Shown: positions 34,101 through 54,171, numbered from the stretch's first letter. The stretch: 64,000 nucleotides of DNA from Nipponacmea schrenckii (GCA_030562195.1 CM060201.1:35322067-35386066), one strand, 5' to 3'. Numbers and translations are program-made. Notes: a model not told the origin generated them from the sequence alone.

Positions 34101-35404
34101 CTTTCTCTCTTGCCTCAAATATTAAGCAGTGGTGGGGGACAGCAGGATACAATTGTCACAATTTTGTACACATTTGAAACATTGAGTTTTATATATTTTG
34201 CATCAGAATGCACCAAATTATTTTAAAATATTCTTTGAAGACATGATTCATTATAGTGTCTATAACATTTCCACTAAATCTTATCCTTCAAGGTTGTACC
34301 TCTTTAAGTCAGTCTGTGTCCTATCAATACATCCCCCCCCCTCCCTCCACTCTTAGGCTGGCACTGACACTGGTATAAGAGCCCTCATTTTTGAACAAAT
34401 CTTTTCAACATTTTTCATTTTAATTTCAATTAATTTTATCTAATTTTTGGGGAAAATTTGCAAATTCAATTTGTCCAGTAAGGAAGATTTAAAACTTAAA
34501 TCATAAAACATCATACCTGTGATTTTTGTTTGAGTTTAGATGGAGGTGTAGGTACTACACTGGAGGCTTTCCCATTAGCATCTTTAAATTTCTTACTAGG
34601 TTTCTCTTCCGATCCTGGTTTTCCCCTTTTACCTGACTGATCCTGAAATTGATAATAATTTGCACAAATTCAAAATTAATATGATTATTGCTTCAAAATC
34701 TGATTGGATAATACAAGTTTATTAAATATTTATTTTATTGATTGACCCATCTGAAACATTAAAATCATTGTAGATACATTTTCACCAAAACTACAGTACT
34801 GGCTACAATATGAATTAAAACACCACTGATCAAAATTTAGGTTACCTTTCCTGGTGTTCCCTTTTCTTTCTTTCCTCCAATAGGGGGAGCTATAACATCT
34901 TTTTTATCTTGTATACTAGATAAACTCTGAATCTCGCTCTCGAGTAATTTCAACCGTTTTCCAGCCGAGGCCAGTAGCGTTTCTAAATCTGTTTGTACAG
35001 TGTCTAATTCTTCTAGATTCACACTTTCATCTTCGCCTCTTGATAGAACTATAAATATATTATAATATTTACATTTCTATTATCATTGCCTTGAACAAAC
35101 CAGTTTCGAAATTGACATTTATTGTCTGATAAACTGTAGTTTATGAATTAAAAGAGATTAGAAATTTCTAATTTAAATTGCCACATTTATTTTTGACATA
35201 ATTCTCATGATCAGATAGTGTGCTTGAGTGCTTGATTTGAAATTGATTTTGTGTGTAGGCTACTGTGTAGGGGTAATAAAATTCATGTCACTTACTGTTA
35301 CTGTATTTTAAACAATCTTTAAGATGATCTACAGGTTGAAGGTCAGGGAAGGCCAGCTGAGTTTCTTTTTCAGAATTATGTGAACTCTTTCCTTTACCTT
35401 TCAT
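31163..35404 (-). CDS. TADA3: Transcriptional adapter 3 (ADA3), SAGA/ATAC complex subunit
   Basis: Adapter in nuclear histone-acetyltransferase complexes (with GCN5/PCAF and ADA2). Nine exons: 35404-35296, 35048-34846, 34642-34517, 34073-33818, 33527-33416, 33011-32887, 32439-32329, 32150-31957 and 31291-31163. Phases all match, giving 454 aa (human is 432). Family landmarks are LEELDTVQTDLETLL near the N-terminus, LGKHYTEKWAEEDLLEEQN, the Ada3 core FGQLTQRLVSALIEENIMTP and THLERRIKRELEEQG. The C-terminal helices are DEILAEIRKKQSELR and KKEKDAAWKALKERD. A His/Asn-rich insert sits in exon 5 before LLKKLEP. The whole protein is present; start and stop are inside the window. It is divergent from PIGV. 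Confidence 0.93.
32200..32280 (-). mobile_element. tRNA-derived SINE fragment (TADA3 intron 7)
   Basis: On the minus strand an A-box-like stretch (taggctcagggagttaggta) is followed by a B-box-like gggttcaatcac. It resembles a tRNA-like SINE head, inserted between exons 7 and 8. It is not an intact tRNA gene. Confidence 0.5.
33045..33130. mobile_element. Dispersed element family B (TADA3 intron 5)
   Basis: Contains gtggagttttacatcctact, gggcttatgaagacggcac and flanking pieces shared with 41882-41975 and 9400-9530. It is a truncated copy. Confidence 0.58.
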
Positions 35405-36149
35405 TGTATAGCTCTGATGTTTGGTCAAATGGAGTGGTTTACTGAAATAAATTCACAAGAAAATGTTTTAATGCATTATTAAATGGCTAAAAAAGTAAAT
35501 GTTTTTGTGATTTAAGTGGGATTTAGACTCAGATTCTGTACCAGAACCCTGGAATAAGGCCCCAGGACTTCATGAGTGGACATCAATTATCTGGAGTGTA
35601 GGTCCTTCTGGTCAAGTAAGGATTTGGAACAAAAAGATATCTTGTTTAATGACAGCAGCATGAGATAAGTCTATAAGGTATGAAACATAGAGCACAACGG
35701 GTGCCTAATAAAGAATAGGTGGATGAATTTGATCATTCTGTCTCAAACAAGAAATTCGAATATAGCCTAAACATAAACAAATCGGTTGAAACTATTTGAA
35801 AGGTAGGAATTCATTGTTTTAGATTAGGTTATTAAATATTTTGTTAGCAAAACTAGGGGCTACTACTCAAATTTTTACAATGCAATTATTACTTTCAAAT
35901 CAAAAGGCAGATTATTCTAGTTTTTTCTCAATTTTAAGTAAAAATTTCTTTATTTTGATCCTTTCTTGTCGGCCATTTTGACCATCATCAGGTTTGGCCA
36001 ATGAGAGAAAAGATAACTTTGAAGTCAACAAATCAACCAATCAACATCTACCTTACAAAAATTTCCAGTACTTTTGTAGAAATATTATCCAGTCGCATAT
36101 TATTTGGTGGAAAGTGAAAGTTGACAATTGTGTTCTGGTTTGCCCAAAC
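35405..36149. promoter_or_regulatory. Divergent upstream region of TADA3 and PIGV
   Basis: A 745-bp spacer between divergent starts. The reading frame of the first PIGV exon is open upstream to 35994, where an earlier in-frame ATG exists. That extension lacks family resemblance, so I regard it as 5' UTR. No clear core promoter element was identified. Confidence 0.5.
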
Positions 36150-38526
36150 ATGTTGCAAGCTCCTAGGCTTTCGACAGTAGCTAAATATGCCTTAATCAGT
36201 AGATTTCTTGTGTTTTTGATCCAGGTTAGTTTAAGTACCATATTCTACCCAAAGTTAATTGTATAGGACAAATTGGCACCTAACCAAAATGGCTCCAAAA
36301 GTCAAAAATGCCTAATTTTGTGGTCAAAATGCTTCCAGATTCGAATTGAATAGGGTACTTTTTTTGGTTTTGTGGCTCTAATGACTGGTTAGTAATAGTA
36401 ACTAACCTAATCGCTATGATTTCAACCAAATAATTGGTCAAAGAGCCCCTGCAAAAAATGTCACAATGGCCCAGCCCTCACCTGTAGTGTAAGAGTGCTT
36501 TGCAATCTCCTTACCATCTATTTTGTTAACTCAGTAATTCCCCTGGGGCAACAGATAAAGATTTTTTGACCCGGTGACTTTCTTATGAAATAACTGGATA
36601 GATCTTTGTTTGCAGGTTTCTTGAAGTTAAAGTAAGATTATGTGTTTTTACATGTAGCCTAATCTAAAATAATAGCATATGAACACAAAATAACAGATCT
36701 TTTGTAGAGTTATGATGCAATGTCTAGGTAATGTGATCTGACTTAATTCTCTGTGGTTTTTTTTGCAGTTTTTGTTTAATTTGCTGATACCGGATCATGA
36801 TGCAGACGTTTTCAATCCACCAGCCAATCCGACCATTGAAACTACAGATCTAGATGCCATCGTGGAGTTTCTGATTAGTGGCTTCAGAAGATGGGACGCC
36901 ATTTATTTTTTACACGTTGCAGAGTATGGCTACACCTATGAAAACACTATAGTATTTTTCCCCTTGTTTCCGATGACAACCAGATTTCTTGCAAACACTG
37001 TTTTGTATCTATGCAAGCTTTTTTGTCTTATTCAAATATTGTCCTACTTAGCGCTTTTTTGTTGAATAATTTTTTATTTGTAAAATGTGCTCAACTCTTG
37101 TACAAATTAGGAATTTCCATTCTCAACGAAGAAAATTTAGCATTCAAGGCAGCCATTTTGTTTTGTTTTAACCCAGCTAGTGTTTTTATGTCTGCACCAT
37201 ATTCAGAGACTATATATTGTTTTTTGTTGTTGCTAAGCATGGAAAGTGTTAACATGGATTCAAATATTATAGCTTCTATTTTGATTGGTCTTTGTACATT
37301 AGCTCGATCCAATGGGTTAATTGCTTTTGGTTTTGTGATACATTCCATTTTAGAAGATTTCATGCAAAATTTTAGGAATTTGAATGAGAAAGGGAAAAAG
37401 GGTTTTGAAAATGACGCCGATAGGAAACTTCTTCTGAAAGCAATAACAGGATTGGCAATCACCAAGGCTTTAGTTTGTGGAATCGCAGCTGCTGCGCCAT
37501 TTTTGATTTATCAATATATTTGCTTCTGGAATTTTTGTAACAGCCAAGTGTCTGTACTTCCAGAACACATCATTCAATATGGCTGGAAGAGAAATTATCA
37601 TATCCTTGGTGATGATCTATCACCATGGTGTCATGACATCATACCTCTATCATATGGCTATGTGCAAAAACATCACTGGGATGTAGGATTTATGAAATAT
37701 TATGAAACGAAACAAATTCCAAACTTTCTGTTGGCTGCTCCTATAGTGCTATTAAGTTTATCATGTGTTTGGACTTATTTTAAATTGAACCGAGGGACAT
37801 GTTTGACTTTAGGATTAGGGACGAAAACTAGCTCAGAAAAGAAGACCGACAAAGTTGAAGTTGATATTGGGTTTCAGAATAAGAAGCTACTAGTTCACTG
37901 TGGTCATCTACTGTTTCTAGTTGTTTTTGGAATGTGTTTTGTGCATATACAGGTATGTTTTACTGCTAAAATTACAGTTCTGCCTGAGAGAATCTGTTTG
38001 TATGAGGATGTGTGTGTGTGTCCTTTCAATCAAAGAATAATCGAATAAACCAAGGCTCGGAGTACTGAAAGAGTAGACTAATGCCATTATCCTGGCAAAA
38101 TTTCCCTCATTGCACATGCATGACACTGCTCATCTTCATTAGATAATTAGCTGTAGAAGAATAGGACATGAAGCTCTGTTCACTTTATTTTAAAATCCCA
38201 GTAAATGTTCACCAGGAAAATGAGTTTAGATTTGTTGTATGTTTCAGGTATTGACTAGGATGTTATGTTCTTCCTGTCCAGTATTATATTGGTTCGCAGC
38301 CCACCTCATCACTGATAAACTTCATCCTGCCCAGACAGTCAATCGTTACAATACATTTCAGGTTTTAGCAGAACCAAAATTACAGCCAAAATCACGTTCT
38401 GATATCATTCATCAGTTTTCTAATTTTTCTGGACAAAGTCTCATCTTTAAATCTTTATCTATATATTTTTTAGGTTATTTTATATGTGGAACAATTGCTT
38501 TCTCCAATTTTTTACCCTTTACATGA
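36150..38526 (+). CDS. PIGV: GPI mannosyltransferase 2 (PIG-V), with an apparent one-base frame break
   Basis: ER multi-pass enzyme that adds the second mannose to the GPI anchor. Three exons: 36150-36224, 36769-37952 and 38248-38526. Landmarks are LIPDHDADVFNPP, GFRRWDAIYFLHVAEYGY, FFPLFPM, FNPASVFMSAPYSE, LARSNGLIAFGF, HWDVGFMKYYETKQIPNFLLAAP, SCPVLYWFAAHL and the final FLPFT, all family hallmarks. About 490 aa, as expected for PIG-V. Exon 2 is 1,184 bp, one base short of whole codons. The frame changes at the T-run 37019-37024, between residues reading LYLCKL and SYSNIV. The sequence on both sides is well conserved, so a sequencing or assembly error or an allelic lesion is likelier than decay. 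An AATAAA follows at 38678. Confidence 0.88.
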
Positions 38527-40476
38527 AATATAATATTTGAATCTCTTATGAAGGAATTTTTCCGGTTGAATGACCTCCCTAGACAATTTACTGACTCCCA
38601 AAAATTTTTTTGGCGACATTTATCCGCAACCTCAACCCTCACCATAAGTATCACAAACAAAACACCAATTAAAGAGAAATAAATTTTATAACAATATTTG
38701 GTTTTAACACCTCACAGTTTTTACGTACAAAATATATTCCAAAGATTTGGTTTGAGACGAAAAAATACATTATATACAAGATAGCAACAGCATAGAGATG
38801 GCAGCCATTTTGATTTGGCAGGGAAAGGAAGTGACTAGGGAAAGATAATTCTAGTTGATTTTCAAGTCTTTGTTTTGTATGTGTGACCCCAACACCAAAA
38901 TAATATTTGCCATTGGTTTGACCTTTGTTTTCAGCTGATTAAATGTGACTAATTATAAAAAAAAAAGGTGCAATAAACTAAGACAAAGGTCAGACGAAGG
39001 TTAAATAGATAAAGTCGAATGCCCCAGAATATTGCTTATAGAATTATCTTTCCCTGACAATCAAAGTTTTAAATACAAAATATTTACACTGTGTTTATAC
39101 ATGATTTCAATGAAACTTGAAAATATAAATGAACTTATTAAATGCACATTTCTTTTTATCAAAATACAGTTTGTTATGGTTTTTGATTAGCAGACGACAG
39201 TGATTAAATTACTTAAAATTGGAGCTTAGCAAAATTTTTTCTTTAATTTTTTTATTTGGAAAATTGGGGAAAGGCTAGAAAGACTGTAAACATTATGGCC
39301 TATCGTTAAATAGACTTTCTGTCGAGGGCTCTGATAAGCCGAATTCTCTGACCTACAATCAAATCAAATGGTGACATAAGAAAGGTGGTTATTGCAGTCA
39401 AGGTAAATAACAAAGTTTGTAATAGCTTGACATTGTGAAGATCTCATCAGCTTACCATAATAAGGAATGTTTATTATGAACCATTTAAGTGGTTCATTCA
39501 GCAGACTACAGAACAATTTAAATATCTGACAATAAGAAACCACACTATTTAACCATGCTCATCAACATAGCTTGTTATTTGTCTCGTGATTAGATCACAT
39601 CAAACAAAAAATATATTTCACTTCTTCTAAGTTGTCCTCTAAGAGCAGTGGAGAGTATAAAGCAATGCCTTTTGTTATTGGAAGCGTAGATTAGCTTCAG
39701 ACCCTGTTCTTGATCGTCAAAAGTCAACTACAACTTTTTCATGGAGTTCATGTTCGTAGCTTTCAACAAGATTTGTCTCATGGTTTTCCAACAATGTAAG
39801 ATTACAAACCTAGCTAGGTCAACTCTATAGATCAAATCACCAGCAACCTAAGGCTTGTGACCACCTAACGAAATAACAGAAGGCAACTTAGAGGAAGTTT
39901 TCCATATGAAATAATGTCCCCTAGTAAGGACGATATTGTTAAACATCCATGGCCGATACAGCTGGTGTGTTCAGCCATTATGGCAACAATCATCCTTGGA
40001 TGTTTAATTTTACTAATACCCGGTACTCCACATAAAATATATTTTGAGCTTAAACTATTTTTTTTGTCTTTAAAATTTTTGTCTCCAAATGCCTGATATT
40101 GGGGATCAAATATGATGAAAATATTTGATAAAATAAATAGTCATTATTTCTGTGACGTTTTATGTTATGAGCAATAAACAGGTTTTTTTTTTTTTTTTTC
40201 AAATAAAAACTAAAATTTTCAAATTTGATCCACGTAATTGATTCTAAATAAAACAGATTTGAAATTCTTCAAAAATTGAAAAATTTCACCACTTTGATTT
40301 ATGATATATTCGCCGTTATTGCAGCTAGTAATGAGAGTTGTCTCCCCTACACAACCTGTTAACGTCGTCGGTCTATTTCACATGGCAGTGGGCCAGGAAT
40401 AGTGCCCAATGACTCTGATATAGAGATCAAATTTTGAACACTGTAAGTCTATAGCACTTGTCCTTCACCTCTTTGT
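38527..40476. other. Convergent 3' flanks of PIGV and PLK1
   Basis: A probable PIGV poly(A) signal AATAAA lies at 38678-38683. Positions 39411-39442 (gtttgtaatagcttgacatt, gtgaagat) match the 40-bp minisatellite unit from the helicase introns. Positions 39290-39360 resemble the dispersed piece near 33290-33320. A small open frame at 39914-40096 is listed separately. Confidence 0.5.
39914..40096 (+). CDS. Short open frame with one predicted membrane segment (doubtful)
   Basis: A 60-codon frame beginning MSPSKDDIVKHPWPIQ, then a hydrophobic stretch (LVCSAIMATIILGCLILLIP) that could span a membrane. The tail is low-complexity. A weak donor (CCCG|GTACTC) follows the hydrophobic part, so this might be a first exon, but no matching downstream exon was found before the convergent PLK1 gene. 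I do not recognise a family. It may be chance. Confidence 0.2.
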   Translation: MSPSKDDIVKHPWPIQLVCSAIMATIILGCLILLIPGTPHKIYFELKLFFLSLKFLSPNA

Positions 40477-48905
<8,429 letters not shown>

Positions 48906-49242
48906 GGTTTCTGGTTCTTGAATTTCATACAAAATATGGAATAAATTGATGGAAAAGTGGAAGAGAAAATTTCACAGGCTTCACTCCATGAACAGCGGAT
49001 TTCAAATTTTAGTCTGCTTGTTTGGTTGGGTGTCAAATGATTGGTTGAATTTTCCGATACGTCAATTTGATTGGACGATACCACCGCCCTCTGTCGGATA
49101 AATATAGCATTAAGACGAGGTTCAACTTTGACCTCAAAATTAAAATTAAAGGTAAACTGATTTGATTGGATAATGATTTAAAGATTCAGCCAATCATTAT
49201 ATTTCTAACTTTATGAACCAAACAAATCACGTGACGTTCAAA
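48906..49242. promoter_or_regulatory. PLK1/PINX1 bidirectional promoter with CCAAT boxes and a CHR-like site
   Basis: The spacer between the two divergent starts is only 337 bp. In PLK1 orientation there are CCAAT boxes at 49070-49074 and 49040-49044, 30 bp apart. A TTTGAA (CHR-like) follows at 49001-49006, nearer the gene. Further CCAAT motifs are at 49165-49169 (-) and 49190-49194 (+). A TCACGTGACG E-box/CRE-like motif lies at about 49227-49236, next to the PINX1 start. In vertebrates, multiple NF-Y sites plus a CHR drive G2/M expression of PLK1, so cell-cycle control is inferred. Confidence 0.65.
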
Positions 49243-52200
49243 ATGGCGATGCTTGCAGAGCCACGACGTAAACAAAAATATTCAATAAATCCGCGAGGAA
49301 CTCACTGGAGCAATGGTTTGTAAATTTTAATATTGTCAGGAATCTTTATAAGATGTATCTCGTCATAATTCTATCATATTTGATTAAAGTACTTTTATTG
49401 ATTTCGAGTAATTCTCAAATAAAGCTGAAACAGTGAAACACGTGGTGATTGTATGTTTACTTTTACTTAGTTGTGTTTATAGCTGAAACAATCGGTTTAT
49501 CTGCTTGACCCTCTTAATAAGTTAATTGATCTGATTAGGTGATGGGACTAAGAAATCCAGTCTTATTCAGGCTGATTAAACAAAGGTGTTATTATGTCAA
49601 ATGGTCATTGAATTTTTTTCTATTTTCAAACACTGTTATACACTTATATGGCATTTAGTAATTGGTCGTAATAACTTGATAACAACAAGAGAACACTTGT
49701 TGAAACGTCGCAGAATTGTTTATCCTTAAAGCTCAGTTATTATTTTTATTACTATACACGAACTTTATACATATCTAACTTTCTAGGCTTTTTACATCTT
49801 TTACTTTGTGACCTAGGCCAGTGCTTTTATTGAGACTGCACTCCTCATCACCGCTCAACACTTTTTTGACTACATTCAAGTCTCGCGAGGGCGTTCCAAT
49901 TTATTTATAGTTCTATGCTTAGAACAACAGGCTAGTCAACTTAAGGCTCATCTTAACTGAATTGTGGATAAAGCTTATTGATGTCAGTGAATTTCATTGA
50001 AGTATGTCTTGCTATCTTTAACAAGAAATTATATTTTGTATCACAGTCAATTTTGCGACTTATTTCTCGTCTCAACTTGCCTCGTCTCAGAATATTAGTA
50101 AATAGTTTTATTAGCTCACAATCCCTTTCAGTTTTCAGTGAGTCCACATACTTTAATAGTACCCCTCATATTTCAGATGACAGTAAATTTGGTCAAAAGC
50201 TTATGGAGAAGTATGGGTGGAGTAAAGGCAAAGGTCTGGGGGCCAATGAAGATGGCCGAGTAGAAAATGTTGGAATTAAAATGAAATCTGATAACAAAGG
50301 TATTTGGTATTTATGTAAAAAATTTGGGTTAATCTAATTTGTAGCATCTCATCAAAGCAAGTACAACAAAAGGGGCTTGTTTTAATTTTGCTGTGATTTA
50401 TATTTATAGGTGTGGGCTGTAGCAAGAAGTTTGCCGATAAATGGATAGAACATCAGGATGATTTTAACGACCTCCTTCAGTCTCTAAATCAGGACCAGAA
50501 TAATTCAGATGATTCCCAGAATCACAAAGTTGTCAGTCTGGAGAAAAAATCTGAAACGTCCAGAAAACGTGTCCAGTAAGTATATCTGTTTCTATTTATG
50601 ACCAATTGACTTCAGCTCATTTCATGACTCTTGACTCCAGCTTTGGATATTCAATCCTCATCAGGACAGCTTATTTTAGAAAGGGAGGTAACCTTTCCTA
50701 TAAATTACTATGTAATAGATTAACAAGAGTTCTTCTCAAACTGCAGACAAAAATTTTGGATATTCAATCCTCAGCAGGACAGCTTGTTTTATAAAGGGAG
50801 GTAACCTTTCTCATAAATTAATATGTGTAAGATTGACTAGAGCTCATCTCAAGCTGCAGACAAGAGTTTTTGATATTCAGTCCTCATCAGGACAGCTAGT
50901 TTTAGAAAGGAAGGTAACTTTCCAAAAAAAAAAATTTACTAAAAGCTATTTAACTGCAACACATGCTTTGGGTTACAACTCTATAGGACAGCGTTTGAAA
51001 GGTAATTTCAATATTAAGAGCAAACAAATCTATCAGATCAAGAAGGGTTTTTAATAAAATGTATAAGTAAAACCTTTTTAGCTTAGAAAAATCTAAAATA
51101 AAATGTATTTGTTTGCTATATGAAGTTTACAAAAGGCAAAGATTTATCCTCAAGATCTAAAGAAGATTTAGAATGTATTTTTGGAACCAAAAAACACAAG
51201 AAAAAAACTAAAGTTGAAGAGGAAATTGTGAGTAGATTTTCATCTTTAAAGTAAAATTTGGAATTTTTCTGTGAATTACTTCAATGATCATTGATTTGTT
51301 GATATTGTTCTGTGGCCTTTTTCTACAAACTTAACTCAGATACAGTGGTTTGATTGGGTAATGAAACTTAATTTTAAATTAAATTTAATAAATTTACCTA
51401 TTGGAAGTGTATTATTAAGAAAGAAGTTACCTTATGACACAGTTTACAAGTGTAAAGCCGATGAAATAAGTAAAGGGGATAAGCTCTAGTTATTAATTCT
51501 TAAGTCTCAACGCCTCAACTTCATTTTAAGAAGTGAGTTTTACCATAATATTGCCCTTGTGTTTTAGTTTCATCTACTCTCTTCTTCTAAATATCGTTCA
51601 AATCCTATCTATTTTAAGGGTACTTAATGCTAACAATATTTTAATCTGATATATGAAGAAATTTGTGGCCTGAAAATTATTTGATGATTTTGAATTTTTC
51701 AGGTGGAAGAAGAAGTAGTTAAAGAAGAGGTCAAGGTCACAACAAATGAAATTCACGACACGGACCACGGTGTTAAAACTTTTACAAACACTTGTAACAT
51801 TCAGGAATACTTCGCTCTCAAAATGAAACAACGTAAAGAAGCTATGATGGGAACAAGTAATAAAAACAACCAATCAGGTGCTCTTAATGGTTTTGGTGCT
51901 GAACTTTCAGACAGTAGTAACCAATCAGATCCATCCAATGATGTTGATGCTGACCAATCAGAGACAGTGTTAGAAAATAAAAGTTTGAATGTCTCTGTTG
52001 AGTCTAAAAAGCGGAAACGAGTCAGTTTTAATTTGGATTATGATTTGTTTGAATTTGATAAAGATAGTTGCAGTATTTCTGAAAATGTTGCTGAAAATGG
52101 AGAAGATGAAAACCGGCCTAAAAAATCTAAAATGAAGAAAAAATTAAATTTTGAAGCAAGTGATGAGGATGAAAGTCAGGAAGATAATTCTGGTGAAAAT

Positions 52201-52983
52201 TTCGTTAAAATTACAAAAAAGAAAAAGAAAAGCAAAGTTACAGAAGTAGAAGATTGTGAAGAAACCATCGAAATTCACAAAAAAACAAAAAAGCAGAAAA
52301 AATCCAAAAAGTCAAAAGGTGAATCTGAGACAGAAAGTTTTGAATCTCCTAAAAAGAAAAAGACCAAAAGGGAATTGGAAGAAGAAGAATTTGCAAATGG
52401 ATCGTCCAAGAGAAGAAAAAGTTCCAAATTACCAGAATATCATAATGTTTGTTTTTCAGATGACACTAGTGACACTAGTGACAGTGTCCTACGGAAAAAT
52501 GACGACAAGAAATTGAAAATACATAAAAATGATACTGACAATGATTTTGAAGAAAAGTCTGAAGAAGAACTGACTCTAAAGAAGAAGAAAAAAGCTAAAA
52601 AATCTAAAAACAATACAAAATCTAGTAAATTGTCTGAGAATTTTGAGGATGATTTTATTTTGGATATAGAAGTGGAAAGTTGCAAAGAAACAAAGAAGAA
52701 GAAAAAGTCAAAGAGAAATAAACATGAGGACTCCATTTTGATTGATGATGATGAAGCAAATTTGACTGAAATTTCATCTGAGAAGAAATCGAAGAAGAAA
52801 AGATCCAAATCTGGTGGTGAAATTATGAGTGACACAGAAATGAATTCTAGTAAAACTGATTTATCTCCTAAAAATAAGAAATCTAAAAAATCCAAAAACA
52901 GGGAAAATGATATGTCTGAGATTCAGCCACAAATGGACACGTTGACATTTCTGACTCGGAGCAACCCAAACGTCAAGTTGTAA
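49243..52983 (+). CDS. PINX1: PIN2/TERF1-interacting telomerase inhibitor 1 (PINX1), G-patch protein
   Basis: Nucleolar G-patch protein involved in rRNA processing and telomerase regulation. Five exons: 49243-49315, 50177-50299, 50410-50575, 51116-51227 and 51703-52983, giving 584 aa, much longer than human (328). It starts MAMLAEPRRKQKYSINPRG, then THWSN-DDSKFGQKLM. The G-patch GWSKGKGLGANEDG follows (about 25-70), then KWIEHQDDFNDLLQSLN, YMKFTKGKDLSSRSK and IQEYFALKMKQRK, all diagnostic. The last exon adds about 370 residues of Lys-rich and Asp/Glu/Ser-rich blocks (KKKKKSK), typical of nucleolar proteins. The exon 4 acceptor is not AG: the frame and the conserved HYMKF require joining at tttg|CTATATG. 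The gene is divergent from PLK1. Confidence 0.9.
50620..50930. repeat. ~110-bp tandem repeat in PINX1 intron 3
   Basis: Three diverged copies of a unit containing ttggatattcaatcctcatc, aggacagctt and gaaagggaggtaacctttc. It starts about 45 bp after the exon 3 donor. It contains gaggtaac-type sequences that could act as decoy splice sites. Confidence 0.82.
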
Positions 52984-53293
52984 GAATTGAATACCATGAG
53001 ATTGATAGAACTAACAGTAAAAAGGGTTATTCTCTGACTAGACCAGAGGTAGAGAGTGTTTGTAAGAATTTTAAAGGGTCTAATTTTCACCAGATTGTAG
53101 GTTATTTAAATTCTGGGTTGGTAGCTACAGAACATTATAGTTGATAATTGTTCTAATTTAGGTTATTAAACACTATTTGTTGACTATGGAATTAAACTGA
53201 TTATTTGATTTGATGGTTCTATTATCTCCCTTCCCCTTCCATATAGATGTAGATCTGAAGTTGTAAATTAAGTCTGCCTGTGTGCTATGTATA

Positions 53294-53392
53294 GGTTAAT
53301 GGTGGATCGTTTGTCAATAAGTTTAATAATAACTGTATAACAAGACAGAAATTAGTTATTCGATTTATTGACAAGCCTCAGACCCATTAACC
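53294..53392. mobile_element. Foldback MITE, copy 1
   Basis: A 99-bp imperfect palindrome with ends GGTTAATGG and CCATTAACC. Inner pairs include tttgtcaataag / tttattgacaag and aataataact / agttatt. It belongs to the same family as 57856-57968 (shared tgtcaataag, taataat and actgtataac-type core). Confidence 0.68.
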
Positions 53393-54022
53393 AAGTAAAA
53401 TACAGATTAACAAAATACCGCTTGCTACAAGTCCAATATTTGCAGTCCAATATTGAGATCAATCGGGTTTTTACCAGTACTGTATAATAAATAGTGATAT
53501 ATATAGAAATAGTAAGCTCCTGTTTGGAGCTTGAGCTTTCTGTAAGGATTTAATTGAAGAGTTAACTAAGGCAGTATTTTTTTTTTTGGTTTCCCTTGCT
53601 AGAGACATAGATAAAGGACTGAAAATTGAATAGGGATCTGAGACGTAATCTGTCACTTTGTTGTAAAGACTGTGCAGGGTCATTTCTAAGAATCATTATG
53701 TGAGGGGGCCAGAGAAAGCCACAGAAATTTCAAGGGGGCTTTCACACAAAAGTGGGCCCCAATAGTAGGGCCAGTCTCTTCTGTAGAAACACCACAGAGA
53801 CTGTGCTTATATACTATTTGGACTTCCCACCGGTTCTTGTCTTCTGTAGATGTGTATACAGTAGATCTATATTTATAGGGGAGGGGGGGAGGGGATTGTT
53901 ATGACAATAATGATAATAAAGATAACTGTATTTTATATTTTATTATATTCTAGTGTCTAAAAGTCTGTATATCTAATCTACATAACATTAATAATATACA
54001 ATATTACTCTATCTGGTACACC

Positions 54023-54128
54023 AATTACATACAACTTTACCTAGGTTTACAGTCAGATTCAATTACCTACAACTTTACCTAGGTTTACAGTCAGATTGAA
54101 TTACCTACAACTTTACCTAGGTTTACTG
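54023..54128. repeat. 38-bp tandem repeat, three copies
   Basis: Copies of acaactttacctaggtttac plus agtcagattcaattacct. Short and nearly identical, so recent in origin. Confidence 0.85.
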
Positions 54129-54171
54129 TCAAACAGATTCAATTCTAATTCAAAGCATAAACATGAGCAGT

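Noticed and set aside
35994..36149. Longer N-terminus for PIGV
   Set aside because: The frame is open, but the extra residues show no family resemblance. The Met at 36150 aligns with the usual PIG-V start just before the first membrane segment.
37011..38048. A separate gene starting with an internal Met in PIGV
   Set aside because: Its translation continues the PIG-V family sequence directly after the preceding frame. The start is a by-product of the one-base shift, and its last ~30 codons run past the exon 2 donor into the intron.
49978..50337. A 119-aa frame beginning before the G-patch
   Set aside because: Its first half is intron: an acceptor at 50176 restores the PINX1 family sequence from exon 1 in phase, and the Phe-rich tail is read-through past the donor at 50299.
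52440..52895. Minus-strand Phe/Ser-rich frame
   Set aside because: It is the antisense shadow of the Lys-rich PINX1 exon (AAG/AAA on one strand gives CTT/TTT on the other).
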